Counted from the first letter of the stretch, positions 39,690-47,797 are shown. The stretch: DNA of 64,000 nt from Nostoc sp. 'Peltigera membranacea cyanobiont' 210A (GCF_002246015.1 NZ_NOLJ01000009.1:170224-234223); one strand, 5' to 3'. The notes: generated from the sequence alone by a model not told the origin. Translations and numbers: made by a program.

Positions 39690-41807
39690 ATGACTTCAGC
39701 CTTTGCTCGCTTTCCTCCCCGTTTGCAAGCCGCTATTGTCTCCAATTTAGGGTGGTCTTCTCTGCGTCCTGTCCAAGAACTGGCAGGACATACACTGCTC
39801 GACGGTAATAATGCAATTGTTCTAGCCCCTACAGCTGGTGGCAAAACGGAAGCTTCTATATTTCCATTACTAGCAACGCTAATGGAACGCGAGCCTGAAG
39901 GAGTCGGACTAATATACATTGCACCGATTAAAGCTTTATTGAATAATCAAGCTGACCGTTTGGGGCATTACACCGAAATGGTAGGTCTAAGGCGCTTTCT
40001 TTGGCATGGGGATATTAAAGATCAGGAAAAGCGTGCCTTTATTGAAGAGCCGACAGCACTATTGATGACCACTCCTGAGTCATTAGAGGTGATGCTGCTA
40101 TCCGCCAAAGTCCCCCACACAAAAATCTTTGGCGATATGCGTGCTTTAGTAATTGATGAAGTTCATGCCCTAGCAGGTACAGACCGAGGTGCCCATCTCA
40201 TGTCCGTTGTGGAACGGCTAGTTCGTTACACCAGTAATGATGTGCAGCGCGTTGGACTTAGTGCCACCGTTGGTAATCCGGTAGATATTTTGCATTGGCT
40301 CCAAGGTACATCAAAACGTCCAGGTTGCGTTGTCGATCCGCCCAAAGTTCCCTCAAAAAAGGATTTGCGCGTTTACCTGCGTGATACACTAGGCGCGATC
40401 GCTCAAGATGCCAGCCAGATAACGCAGAGCAAGAAAAGTCTGTTTTTTTGCCAAAGTCGGTCTTTGGCTGAAGAAATTGCCGAACGGATGCGTAACCGAG
40501 GTACAGATGTCTTTGTCCACCATAGTTCTGTCTCCCTAGAAGAACGAACAGCCGCAGAAGAACGTTTTCATAGAGGGACAAATGCCAGCATTATTTGCAC
40601 CTCCACTCTAGAGTTGGGCATCGATGTTGGCGATCTTGATTTAGTATTGCAAGCTAATGCCCCTTCTACAGTCTCATCCTTCCTCCAGCGCTTGGGCCGC
40701 ACTGGAAGGAGAACAGGGCAACAAGCTAATACTACATTTTTCTGTGAAAATATAGAGACAGTATTGCAAGCGATCGCCATCATTGAACTAGCTAGGAAAG
40801 GCTGGGTCGAATCTATACCTACTCAGACACGCGCATGGGCCGTACTTGTACATCAGCTATTAGCACTTACTCTCCAATTTGGTGGCATTAGCCCAGAACT
40901 CTGCTGGGGGCAACTTTCAGTAGTTCCTGACTTTTCAGGCATAACCCACTCAGAATTTGAAATACTGATCAAACACATGATTCAGGAGGATTTCCTGTTT
41001 CTAGCTGGTGGGCTACTGTCAATGGGAGAAAAAGCAGAACGAGTGTTTGGGCGTAAAAACTTCATGGAACTCTACGCTGTTTTTAGTAGCCCAGTTCTCT
41101 ATAAAGTTCAAACACCAGCAGGTTACACTGTAGGCTCTCTAGAGCAAGCTTTTGTCGATAAATTAGTTGCACAGATGAGTTCATTTCTTCTCGGCGGTCG
41201 GGCTTGGACAGTTATGCACGTTAGCCATGAGGAACGCACAGTTGGAGTTGTTCCAGCCCCCCGTGGTAAAAAACCAAGCTGGGGTGGCTTTGCCCCACAG
41301 CTACTAGGCTTTGAACTTTGTCAGCAAATTGCGGAAATATTGCAATCAAAAAGTACTATTCCTTACATCGATGCCAAAACGCAAGTTGTGTTAGATGAGT
41401 ACCGTTCTGATCTCAGGCCATTAATCACAGAAGTTCAATCAAGCATCCAATTAGAAACAGATCGGGCGCTGTGGTGGACTTTTGCAGGTGGACAAATTAA
41501 TCACACCCTCAAATACGGTCTGCAATTTCACCATGATTGGAAGATTACCTCTGACAACTTCAAGTTAAAAATTGAAGGCGATAGTGTTGGTTATGCAACT
41601 TTAAGTTTAGCGATCGCTCAGATGAGTACTTCTGCCTTTTGGAAAACTCCAGCTACCCAGCGCTTCATCCTTTCGCAATTACCAGAATATCGTCTAAGTA
41701 AGTTTCAGAGGGCGTTGCCAGAAGTGTATTCTCTAGAGATGGTTAGCAATTATTTGCTAGATATGCCAGGAGTAATTAAAATTTTGAATTTAAATAAACT
41801 TGAATAA
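39690..41807 (+). CDS. brxHI: BrxHI, Lhr-like superfamily 2 helicase
   Basis: A 705-residue DEAD/DEAH-type helicase. Motif I is APTAGGKTEA near residue 47, motif II is VIDEVHAL near 156, motif III is LSATVG, and motifs V-VI are STLELGIDVGDLDLV and RLGRTGRR. The C-terminal DUF/Lhr-like region is present. It is the last gene of the BREX operon, consistent with the type 6 order. The following genes are on the opposite strand. Confidence 0.92.
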   Translation: MTSAFARFPPRLQAAIVSNLGWSSLRPVQELAGHTLLDGNNAIVLAPTAGGKTEASIFPLLATLMEREPEGVGLIYIAPIKALLNNQADRLGHYTEMVGLRRFLWHGDIKDQEKRAFIEEPTALLMTTPESLEVMLLSAKVPHTKIFGDMRALVIDEVHALAGTDRGAHLMSVVERLVRYTSNDVQRVGLSATVGNPVDILHWLQGTSKRPGCVVDPPKVPSKKDLRVYLRDTLGAIAQDASQITQSKKSLFFCQSRSLAEEIAERMRNRGTDVFVHHSSVSLEERTAAEERFHRGTNASIICTSTLELGIDVGDLDLVLQANAPSTVSSFLQRLGRTGRRTGQQANTTFFCENIETVLQAIAIIELARKGWVESIPTQTRAWAVLVHQLLALTLQFGGISPELCWGQLSVVPDFSGITHSEFEILIKHMIQEDFLFLAGGLLSMGEKAERVFGRKNFMELYAVFSSPVLYKVQTPAGYTVGSLEQAFVDKLVAQMSSFLLGGRAWTVMHVSHEERTVGVVPAPRGKKPSWGGFAPQLLGFELCQQIAEILQSKSTIPYIDAKTQVVLDEYRSDLRPLITEVQSSIQLETDRALWWTFAGGQINHTLKYGLQFHHDWKITSDNFKLKIEGDSVGYATLSLAIAQMSTSAFWKTPATQRFILSQLPEYRLSKFQRALPEVYSLEMVSNYLLDMPGVIKILNLNKLE

Positions 41808-41888
41808 TTTTATCTCAGTAACAAAGCCACTTTGAGCCAGATACCTTAGATGGAACTAAAATCAAGTCAAAGTTTAAAAGGCTGTGGG

Positions 41889-41968
41889 TGGCATCACCGC
41901 GCCAAAAGGGTAAAATTGTACGCTAAGGCTGTAATCCTTGTACAGCAATAGTTTCCGCCCTACCTTTC
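41889..41968. repeat. 80-bp direct repeat, left boundary of CBASS island
   Basis: The block starting TGGCATCACCGCGCCAAAAG covers the last 15 or so codons and stop of the Cap15-like gene plus about 34 bp downstream. It recurs at 46764-46843 with three mismatches in 80. Confidence 0.85.
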
Positions 41969-42606
41969 ATCGGATGATCGCCTAGATCAGATGGATATTC
42001 GTCAAGTTTTTCACGGCAACGAAATCTTAAGGTAACTTCACCTGTTGTTTTTCTCGTAGTCCAGTAAATACCATGAAGTTTTTCTACAGGATTACCGATT
42101 ATCTCTAAAGCAATTGTGCCATCGTGGGGCTGGCTACGTTCTGCAACTGATATAGAGGGAGAACTCGTGTAGCAATATCCAAGCTTTCGTAATTGCTCAT
42201 CACTATCCAGCCAGAAGTCGGCGAAGTAACTTCGACTTGTCATCTCTGCTGTACGCATAACACAACTAATATGAGTGAAGGACTGTTTAATAGTGAGAAT
42301 TGTGGGTATGGGGCCGGGAGTCTCCCCAGTCTGCGGATTCTTCCAGGTCGTTTGTATGCTTCCTTGCCAAGTCCCTTCAATATAAGGGAAGGGAACAAGC
42401 CACTTCTGAAAAATTCGCCATTTCCAAGCATAGGTGACAAACCCTACCCATAAAATCACCAGAATTGGAATTGTTTTATAGGCAATCTTCAATGCACTCC
42501 AGATGTCTGTAATCTCTGCACCTGTGACAAGTGCGACACCGATAAAACAAATCGCAAACAGTGCAAAAAGAAAATATGCAAATGATTTGGCTTTCAGATT
42601 CTTCAT
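41923..42606 (-). CDS. Cap15-like CBASS membrane effector
   Basis: A 227-residue protein with two membrane helices (about 9-31 and 43-62) followed by a beta-strand-rich domain beginning YIEGTWQGSIQT. This is the layout of the S-2TM-beta/Cap15 effectors, in which a beta barrel binds the cyclic nucleotide and the helices then damage the inner membrane, killing the infected cell. The start overlaps the CD-NTase stop by four bases. The 3' end lies inside the 80-bp direct repeat. The call rests on architecture plus the neighbouring CD-NTase. Confidence 0.78.
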   Translation of the reverse strand: MKNLKAKSFAYFLFALFAICFIGVALVTGAEITDIWSALKIAYKTIPILVILWVGFVTYAWKWRIFQKWLVPFPYIEGTWQGSIQTTWKNPQTGETPGPIPTILTIKQSFTHISCVMRTAEMTSRSYFADFWLDSDEQLRKLGYCYTSSPSISVAERSQPHDGTIALEIIGNPVEKLHGIYWTTRKTTGEVTLRFRCREKLDEYPSDLGDHPMKGRAETIAVQGLQP

Positions 42607-43505
42607 GTATATCCAATATAATTCCAGACTGCTTGGAGAAAATTATTCGCCTCCTGGCGAGTCCACGGTTGAGAATTGCGGAAGAGATACTTCAATTCAT
42701 TTACTTCACCCCATTCAGAACAATCTTCATCTTTACGTGTGCGACTCCAGATGTCTACAATGATATATCGAAGAATTTCTGTGTATGACTCTTTTGAGAA
42801 TGCTTCCAATGCAGCATTCCAAACCAGGCATTCGATAAGAAACGACGAAATGTTTTTGGCTCCTGATACGTTCTCGCTCTGCATTTTGTCTCGGAGACGT
42901 TTCAAAATGCGAATAACCCGTTTATATTTCCGGCCTGTACTATTATTTCTATTTACCCCATTATCGTAAGTCTGCTGAGGCCAATTCTGTATCAAACTAC
43001 CGTTATCCGGCTTGAAGGCAACACCTGAAATGTAGTGAGGAGTGCCATCTGTGTTCCATCTTCCTGTGTAGTGTCGATGCTCGAAAGAAGGCACTACATC
43101 TGCATCAATTCTGTAAGTGTTTGCATGAACATCAAAAGCTTTATTACCTCGTGTAACTCCATTTCTACCAAAGTAATTGACTAACGCCTGCTCAACCATA
43201 TTCTTGAATTCAGCAAAGGATATAGCACTACCCACATTACCAAACGTGTTTCGTGTAGTACCACTGGGATAGTCTGGAAAGAATGCTGAGTTATAGCGGA
43301 CACATATATCTACATCACTGTTCTGTCTAACATTTGTGCGGGCACGGTAAGAGCCTTGAGCAAAAACGGAAATGTCTAGGCTTGATAGTTTAACATCAGC
43401 TTTGATCGCTTTGCGAACAATTCTCTCTGCGTTCTCACATTTATCAGACTCTGTTTGGCTAGGCCCCCTCGACCAAGAAACAAAGGTATCTTCGGATATA
43501 TTCAT
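42603..43505 (-). CDS. CD-NTase (CBASS cyclic-oligonucleotide synthase)
   Basis: A 300-residue SMODS-type nucleotidyltransferase. The active site reads FAQGSYRARTNVRQ then NSDVDICVR: Gly51-Ser52 and metal-binding Asp64 and Asp66, with the third acidic residue in YRIDADVV (about 134-136). The C-terminal helical part contains KYKRVIRILKRLRDKM, typical of the family. On phage infection such enzymes make cyclic di- or trinucleotides that activate the effector. It is translationally coupled to the Cap15-like gene and lies 47 bp after the DUF6527-like gene in the same operon. The clade and product are not assigned. Confidence 0.88.
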   Translation of the reverse strand: MNISEDTFVSWSRGPSQTESDKCENAERIVRKAIKADVKLSSLDISVFAQGSYRARTNVRQNSDVDICVRYNSAFFPDYPSGTTRNTFGNVGSAISFAEFKNMVEQALVNYFGRNGVTRGNKAFDVHANTYRIDADVVPSFEHRHYTGRWNTDGTPHYISGVAFKPDNGSLIQNWPQQTYDNGVNRNNSTGRKYKRVIRILKRLRDKMQSENVSGAKNISSFLIECLVWNAALEAFSKESYTEILRYIIVDIWSRTRKDEDCSEWGEVNELKYLFRNSQPWTRQEANNFLQAVWNYIGYT

Positions 43506-43552
43506 GTACTAAAAGTCTCCCTACCTCATTCTTGGGCGGTATATTATTACAG

Positions 43553-43981
43553 TCACTTCCAATACTGCAACCACCACTGTTTCAATTTCATCCAAGAACT
43601 TTGCTTTTGTTTATCGCTCTTTGGTTTCTCTGTCATCACGTTACTAGAAGCATCTTCAAAGTATTTCTCTTTTGCAGAACGATCATATATTCTGGCAGCG
43701 TCAATCTCTTCTTGTGACCATTGGACAGCCCATATAACATCATTATGTCTGATCCAATAATGAGACTTACACTCAAAACTCCAGTTACCAATTGAAGGCT
43801 CAAGCGAAATTGATTTACCGTTAAAGATTAACTTCCAATCGGTTGGGCTTAGTGGAGTAAAAACCTCATTTCCACATCCGCAGCAACATTTATGAGCTAC
43901 GGTTCCAAACTTTATAGACACATAGATAGTGTTGTCATTGAGGTTATCAGGAATATATTCAACAAATTCGTGTCTAAGCAC
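43553..43981 (-). CDS. DUF6527-like cysteine-rich protein
   Basis: A 142-residue protein with a probable zinc site: His30, Cys32-Cys33-Cys34, Cys36 (HKCCCGCGNEVF) and later Cys71/His74 (FECKSHYWI). PLSPTDWKLIFNGKSISLEP fits DUF6527 (the '6E'-type family seen beside bacterial ubiquitin-like genes). The C-terminal 40 residues are basic and rich in Lys and Trp. It starts four bases after the E1-like stop. A treble-clef or peptidase-like role has been suggested for such proteins, but nothing here proves it. Confidence 0.65.
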   Translation of the reverse strand: MLRHEFVEYIPDNLNDNTIYVSIKFGTVAHKCCCGCGNEVFTPLSPTDWKLIFNGKSISLEPSIGNWSFECKSHYWIRHNDVIWAVQWSQEEIDAARIYDRSAKEKYFEDASSNVMTEKPKSDKQKQSSWMKLKQWWLQYWK

Positions 43982-43985
43982 TGTT

Positions 43986-45170
43986 TCAGCCTTCTAACTG
44001 GTCTTCGTTAATTAGTGTATTGCCATCTATGGTATATGTAGTATTATGTTCCCCGTTGAAGTCTCGATAGAATCCAAATATTTTTTTCCACTTTATTACA
44101 GCTAAGGCTGCATTAAGAGCATTCAGATCAGCAATCTGAATATTTTGAGCATAGTCGTTGTTACCGTTATTGTCTGAAAAAGAAACTCTTTTATTTATAT
44201 GCTCACGCTGTTCTATAGTGCTAGTCGTGACTCTTAGTATCCCCCCTAACGATTCATCAACTAAATTCACACCAATTCCGACATCAATGAAAGGAATGCC
44301 AAATTCTTCTAATTTTCCAATAATTAGTTTTTTTGCTGTACCTCTATCAAGGCAAAGAAATACAAACTTCATCTTCTTTAAATAATTAACGCTTGTTTCA
44401 TCCTCAATATAGAAAGCATGAGGAACAATACCTTGATGCATTTTGGAGTACAGTTCCTTGAAGTAAATTACCTTATAAGGAATTTCCCTCAGTTCATCAA
44501 TTGATGGCGCACCTGGAGACCTAAATGCGTTATGTTGAAATAATTTATCTCCATCAAATAGATGAACTCTTTTGACAGGAGTTTTGGCTACTAGATCCAA
44601 CACGTATGTTCCCGTTCCACCTAAGCCAATAATAGCAACATCTTCCAGTGCTAATTTCTGAGAAATTAGATTGATACCCGCCCTACTTGATGCGGTATCA
44701 CGATAACAGAATGGCGATTCTCCTTCCTCCGATTGGATAACTGAGAAATTCTTTGCTGTGACAGCCGGATCAATTGCTTGTGCAGGACTAGAAATAATAG
44801 CGATATACGTAGTCAGCTTTTCATAATAGTTTGAATAGCCTTGAGGAGGTTTGCTTGAAAACGTATGTTGAACTTCAACTCCCTGAGTGAGTTGCTTTCT
44901 TGTACTCGCATGTTTGATCTGAGTTATTTCTGTCCCGTCTTTATGGCAAGGATGATCACCGCCAAACTCAATAACGTGTGTACTAGGTTTAGTGGTTACA
45001 TCGCCAGCAAGAGTCAATTCTGAAACAAGCATCCCGTATTTGATTTCTCGGTTGGAGTTTAAATACGGAATATTTTTGACCAGTAGATAGCCTGAGTTGA
45101 TCTCCAGATCAAAGCCTTCATCTTGTAGACGCTTTAAGTCAATGCTACGACTTATCAGTTGCTGTGACAT
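43986..45170 (-). CDS. ThiF/E1-like adenylyltransferase with N-terminal DUF6791-like domain
   Basis: A 394-residue protein. The C-terminal half is an E1/ThiF Rossmann fold: AIIGLGGTGTYVLDLV (GxGGxG at 182-187), LFDGDKL with Asp206/Asp208, HNAFRSPGA with Arg217, and FLCLDRG (Cys273). The N-terminal domain (about 1-150) contains GGDHPCHKDG (His73-Pro-Cys75). No separate E2-like gene is present, and no canonical E1 catalytic-cysteine motif is obvious. The family adenylates the C-terminus of ubiquitin-like proteins. Its start overlaps the multi-ubiquitin gene by 26 bases, so the two are surely partners. Confidence 0.8.
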   Translation of the reverse strand: MSQQLISRSIDLKRLQDEGFDLEINSGYLLVKNIPYLNSNREIKYGMLVSELTLAGDVTTKPSTHVIEFGGDHPCHKDGTEITQIKHASTRKQLTQGVEVQHTFSSKPPQGYSNYYEKLTTYIAIISSPAQAIDPAVTAKNFSVIQSEEGESPFCYRDTASSRAGINLISQKLALEDVAIIGLGGTGTYVLDLVAKTPVKRVHLFDGDKLFQHNAFRSPGAPSIDELREIPYKVIYFKELYSKMHQGIVPHAFYIEDETSVNYLKKMKFVFLCLDRGTAKKLIIGKLEEFGIPFIDVGIGVNLVDESLGGILRVTTSTIEQREHINKRVSFSDNNGNNDYAQNIQIADLNALNAALAVIKWKKIFGFYRDFNGEHNTTYTIDGNTLINEDQLEG

Positions 45171-45618
45171 TGAAGATCATCCCATTTTTAATATGTACCG
45201 ATTGTCCTTCGACTAGAGTTCCTTCAGGCCTGCTGCCTTTGCCCTTCTCGTATGTAACTGTAAAAAGGATGTTTTCGCCTGTCGGAGGATTACTAAATGC
45301 CAAAGAGACAATCTCGGTAAACGATAATTCCTTTGAAGTAACCTCTTTGGGACGACCGTTCACGATGATCTTGAATTCTTTAGTGCTATAAAAATGCTCG
45401 TCTTCTTTGAGATGAATCTCATTTCCATCATTCGGGATGACTTTATCTTCCTGCTTTCCCTCTACCTCCTGAAACAGCTCGAATCCATGAGGAACGTGCC
45501 CAAGTACATAAAGCGCTGAACCTGTTGTTGGATTCGGCGACTCGTACTGCTTACGATCTATATGGACACGGACTTTACTATGCCCTACATCATGCTTGTG
45601 TTCTTTTTCGTTCATCAT
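45145..45618 (-). CDS. Multi-ubiquitin-domain protein
   Basis: A 157-residue protein whose residues about 15-70 and 75-155 look like two ubiquitin-like beta-grasp units of the bacterial Multi_ubiq type (YVLGHVPHGFELFQEVEG; FKIIVNGRPKEVTSKELSF; ending GMIFNVTATDKS). There is no C-terminal Gly-Gly. If it is conjugated, processing or a different chemistry is needed; otherwise it may be a scaffold. GAGGA lies before two consecutive ATG codons; the second (45615) has the better spacing. It is the first gene of the five-gene operon. Confidence 0.75.
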   Translation of the reverse strand: MMNEKEHKHDVGHSKVRVHIDRKQYESPNPTTGSALYVLGHVPHGFELFQEVEGKQEDKVIPNDGNEIHLKEDEHFYSTKEFKIIVNGRPKEVTSKELSFTEIVSLAFSNPPTGENILFTVTYEKGKGSRPEGTLVEGQSVHIKNGMIFNVTATDKS

Positions 45619-45696
45619 TAAATCCTCACACCAAAATAGCTAATACAATACAAACCCCTGATGCTAATCGTGATAGAGTGAAACTATTCCATCTCT

Positions 45697-45709
45697 GCAA
45701 CAACGTTGC
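45697..45709. promoter_or_regulatory. Dyad operator 1 (GCAAC-N3-GTTGC)
   Basis: A perfect inverted repeat GCAAC-AAC-GTTGC, embedded in the longer direct repeat CTCTGCAACAACGTTGC. Its right arm overlaps TTGCTT (45706-45711), a -35-like hexamer spaced 17 bp from TATATC (45729-45734) on the plus strand. It lies between the CBASS operon and the repressor gene. Confidence 0.65.
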
Positions 45710-45740
45710 TTCAGTGATTCAAATCTGTTATATCACCTCT

Positions 45741-45753
45741 GCAACAGTGTTGC
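45741..45753. promoter_or_regulatory. Dyad operator 2 (GCAAC-N3-GTTGC)
   Basis: A second perfect dyad GCAAC-AGT-GTTGC, 44 bp from operator 1 and in the same CTCTGCAAC...TTGC...AGTGA context. It falls just downstream of the candidate -10 of the repressor gene, where it would block transcription initiation. Confidence 0.65.
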
Positions 45754-45783
45754 AATAGTGAAACAAAAACGAAAGGATTTTTT

Positions 45784-46143
45784 ATGGCTAGGCTTACACT
45801 TGAGCAACTTGGCCCCCTCATCAAGAAACGAAGGGGTAGCAGAGGACTGAGACAAGTTGCGGCAGAAATGAATATCAGTGCGGCAACCCTATCACGAGTA
45901 GAGGCAGGAAAACAGCCTGATCTAGACTCCTTTACAAAAATTTGTGCCTGGCTTGGAGTCGATCCTGGCGAGGTTCTGGGTTACAAGGAGCAGGGAGAAA
46001 CAGAAACTGCATCCAAGCCCAACCAAACGGTCATGCTTGCTCACTTTAAGGCAGGCAAGACAATGAGTCCAAAGACCGCGCAACATTTGGGTGCATTAAT
46101 TCTTGCTATTCATCAAGCTGCCGTGGCAGAGGATGACGAATGA
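45784..46143 (+). CDS. CapH-like HTH repressor
   Basis: A 119-residue XRE-family helix-turn-helix protein (residues 5-60: LRQVAAEMNISAATLSRVEA). It is divergent from the CBASS operon and coupled to a metallopeptidase gene by a four-base overlap. This is the CapH/CapP arrangement that represses CBASS until DNA damage lets the protease cleave the repressor. GAAAGGA precedes the ATG. Two dyads in the shared promoter are its likely binding sites. Confidence 0.8.
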   Translation: MARLTLEQLGPLIKKRRGSRGLRQVAAEMNISAATLSRVEAGKQPDLDSFTKICAWLGVDPGEVLGYKEQGETETASKPNQTVMLAHFKAGKTMSPKTAQHLGALILAIHQAAVAEDDE

Positions 46144-46730
46144 TCGGCCCAATATCAAAAAATGATGAAGCACTGTTCGTCCGGGGTTTCAAATCACGAT
46201 GCGAGAACACTGCGATTCAGGTCAGGTCACATTTAGGTCTGAAAGATACAGACCCGTTGCCTGCACGCGAACTTGCAAAGTATTTAAATGTATTTATCTG
46301 GGAACTCCCCAATGTGCCAGGCTTACCCCGTGAAACGCTTCGTTACCTTCAATCAACGGAGGGCGATGAATGGTCTGCTGTTACCGTCCGCTCAGGAACA
46401 AAAGATATTATCGTACTCAATCCGTCCCATTCAGTTGCCCGCCAATCCAATGATCTGATGCACGAGCAGGCTCACATCATTCTTAACCATGAATCATCCC
46501 AGATCATCGTATCTGATAGCACTGGCATAGGCTTTCGTACATTTGATAAGCGCCAGGAGGCCGAAGCCGATTGGTTGGGTGCTTGTCTCTTACTCCCTAG
46601 ACCTGCTATCGCTGCCAGTCATCGTCAGAAGATGGATATTGAAGCTGCGGCCGATTATTTTGGTGTTAGTAAGGAGTTGTACAAGTATCGAATACGTATA
46701 ACGGGCGTAGAGAAGCAGCTATCTCGTTAA
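46140..46730 (+). CDS. CapP-like ImmA/IrrE metallopeptidase
   Basis: A 196-residue zinc peptidase of the ImmA/IrrE (COG2856) family. HEQAH at residues 108-112 is the HExxH zinc site, and QEAEADWLGA supplies the third ligand (about Glu143). LLPRPAI and the C-terminal YFGVSKELYKYRI are family features. It overlaps the HTH gene by four bases, so the two are co-translated. Its expected role is to cleave the HTH repressor in response to a stress signal and so induce the CBASS operon. Confidence 0.82.
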   Translation: MIGPISKNDEALFVRGFKSRCENTAIQVRSHLGLKDTDPLPARELAKYLNVFIWELPNVPGLPRETLRYLQSTEGDEWSAVTVRSGTKDIIVLNPSHSVARQSNDLMHEQAHIILNHESSQIIVSDSTGIGFRTFDKRQEAEADWLGACLLLPRPAIAASHRQKMDIEAAADYFGVSKELYKYRIRITGVEKQLSR

Positions 46731-46763
46731 GCATAGCTATGGCTATTCCTGTCCTGAAGATTC

Positions 46764-46843
46764 TGGCATCACCGCGCCAAAAGGGTAAAATTGTATGCTA
46801 TTGCTGTAATCCTTGTACAGCAATAGTTTCCGCCCTACCTTTC
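46764..46843. repeat. 80-bp direct repeat, right boundary of CBASS island
   Basis: This copy matches 41889-41968 in 77 of 80 positions, including codons for the last part of a Cap15-like protein, here without the rest of the gene. It lies 34 bp after the metallopeptidase stop. In the remaining gap 46844-47367 I see no supportable gene. Confidence 0.85.
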
Positions 46844-47367
46844 TGAGGTAATATTTCATTAGATAGAGAAGCAACTAGAAGTTTGGTTTAAGAAACGTTG
46901 ATAATTACGTTTCTTACTTTGCATCTCAAAGCCAGTTTTAGAGCGCATTTGCAGAGCCAGTACCGCGCAACAACTCTGCGTGGCATTGGCTCAGAATTTT
47001 CCTTAGCGTACAAAAAACCTTTTTTGGCACGGTGATGCCTGGGTTGCGATCATCATCACCTACGCTTGTTATCAAAATTCCCTGTCTGCAAAAAATCCTT
47101 TCCAGTTTGATTTTGGGAATCAATGGTTCCTATGAGGCTAAAGAGTGCCCAAAACATCTGTGTAAAATATTGTGGCATCTGCGCGAAAAAGAAATTTGTA
47201 TCCAATTGATAAATTCCTCAGCAAGGGACTCGTATTTTCTATAGATTTGCTGTATCTTGTTTATTCCGTGCAATTATTAACACCCAATTTCTCACAACTT
47301 TGCTGTCATCCAGATTTTCAGCCGATGCCTTTGGGGAGCAGTGAATGAAAACTTTTAATAGATAGAT

Positions 47368-47628
47368 ATGAAGATCATCAAAAAATCCGACAAGCTGACT
47401 CTGAAGAAAATGATGGAAATCCAACACGCTGAAGACCAAAATCTTCTCTTCTGTACCGTCAATTCTTCAGCCCCTGTAGTTGATGAGCAACCAGCAGCAA
47501 TTCTTCTTCCAAGAGAACCTGACTATATTCCATTCCTTGACAATCCTCCAGTACAGTCTGTTGGCAACTCTGGCTGGCAGATTTCTGACATTTGGCGGGA
47601 TATCCGGGTGGATGATTTTTGTGGGTGA
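47368..47628 (+). CDS. Small hypothetical protein
   Basis: An 86-residue protein with a Lys-rich start and a Pro/Asp-rich C-terminal half. No domain is recognised and no clear ribosome site is visible. It may be a real small gene or chance; it is given because it is the only plausible frame in this stretch. Confidence 0.35.
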   Translation: MKIIKKSDKLTLKKMMEIQHAEDQNLLFCTVNSSAPVVDEQPAAILLPREPDYIPFLDNPPVQSVGNSGWQISDIWRDIRVDDFCG

Positions 47629-47797
47629 TACTCCTGATAAATATAGGTAAAAAAAAATACATTTCTCTTATGGGGTACGTAGTGTCACAAACAGGAGTTG
47701 CTCTTTGGTAAAGAAGCCTACCAAATAATCAACGGTAGCATTAAAGTTGAGTGCGTAGACGTTTAGGCGGCAAGGCGATAGACATTGCAATGGCTCA

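Noticed and set aside
40258-40581. Minus-strand frame of 107 residues inside brxHI
   Set aside because: It is antisense to a well-conserved helicase with intact motifs and shows no family resemblance.
25653-41807. Type 1 or type 2 (Pgl) BREX
   Set aside because: There is no brxL (type 1) and no pglW (type 2); BrxE at the head plus BrxD and BrxHI at the tail fit type 6.
42603-45618. Standard type II CBASS with Cap2/Cap3
   Set aside because: The E1-like protein lacks a recognisable E2 fusion and no JAB/Cap3 gene is present; the trio matches a multi-ubiquitin/DUF6527 set instead.
46938-47244. Short frames of about 60-70 residues on both strands
   Set aside because: No recognisable family or translation signals; the composition looks like non-coding repeat-derived DNA.
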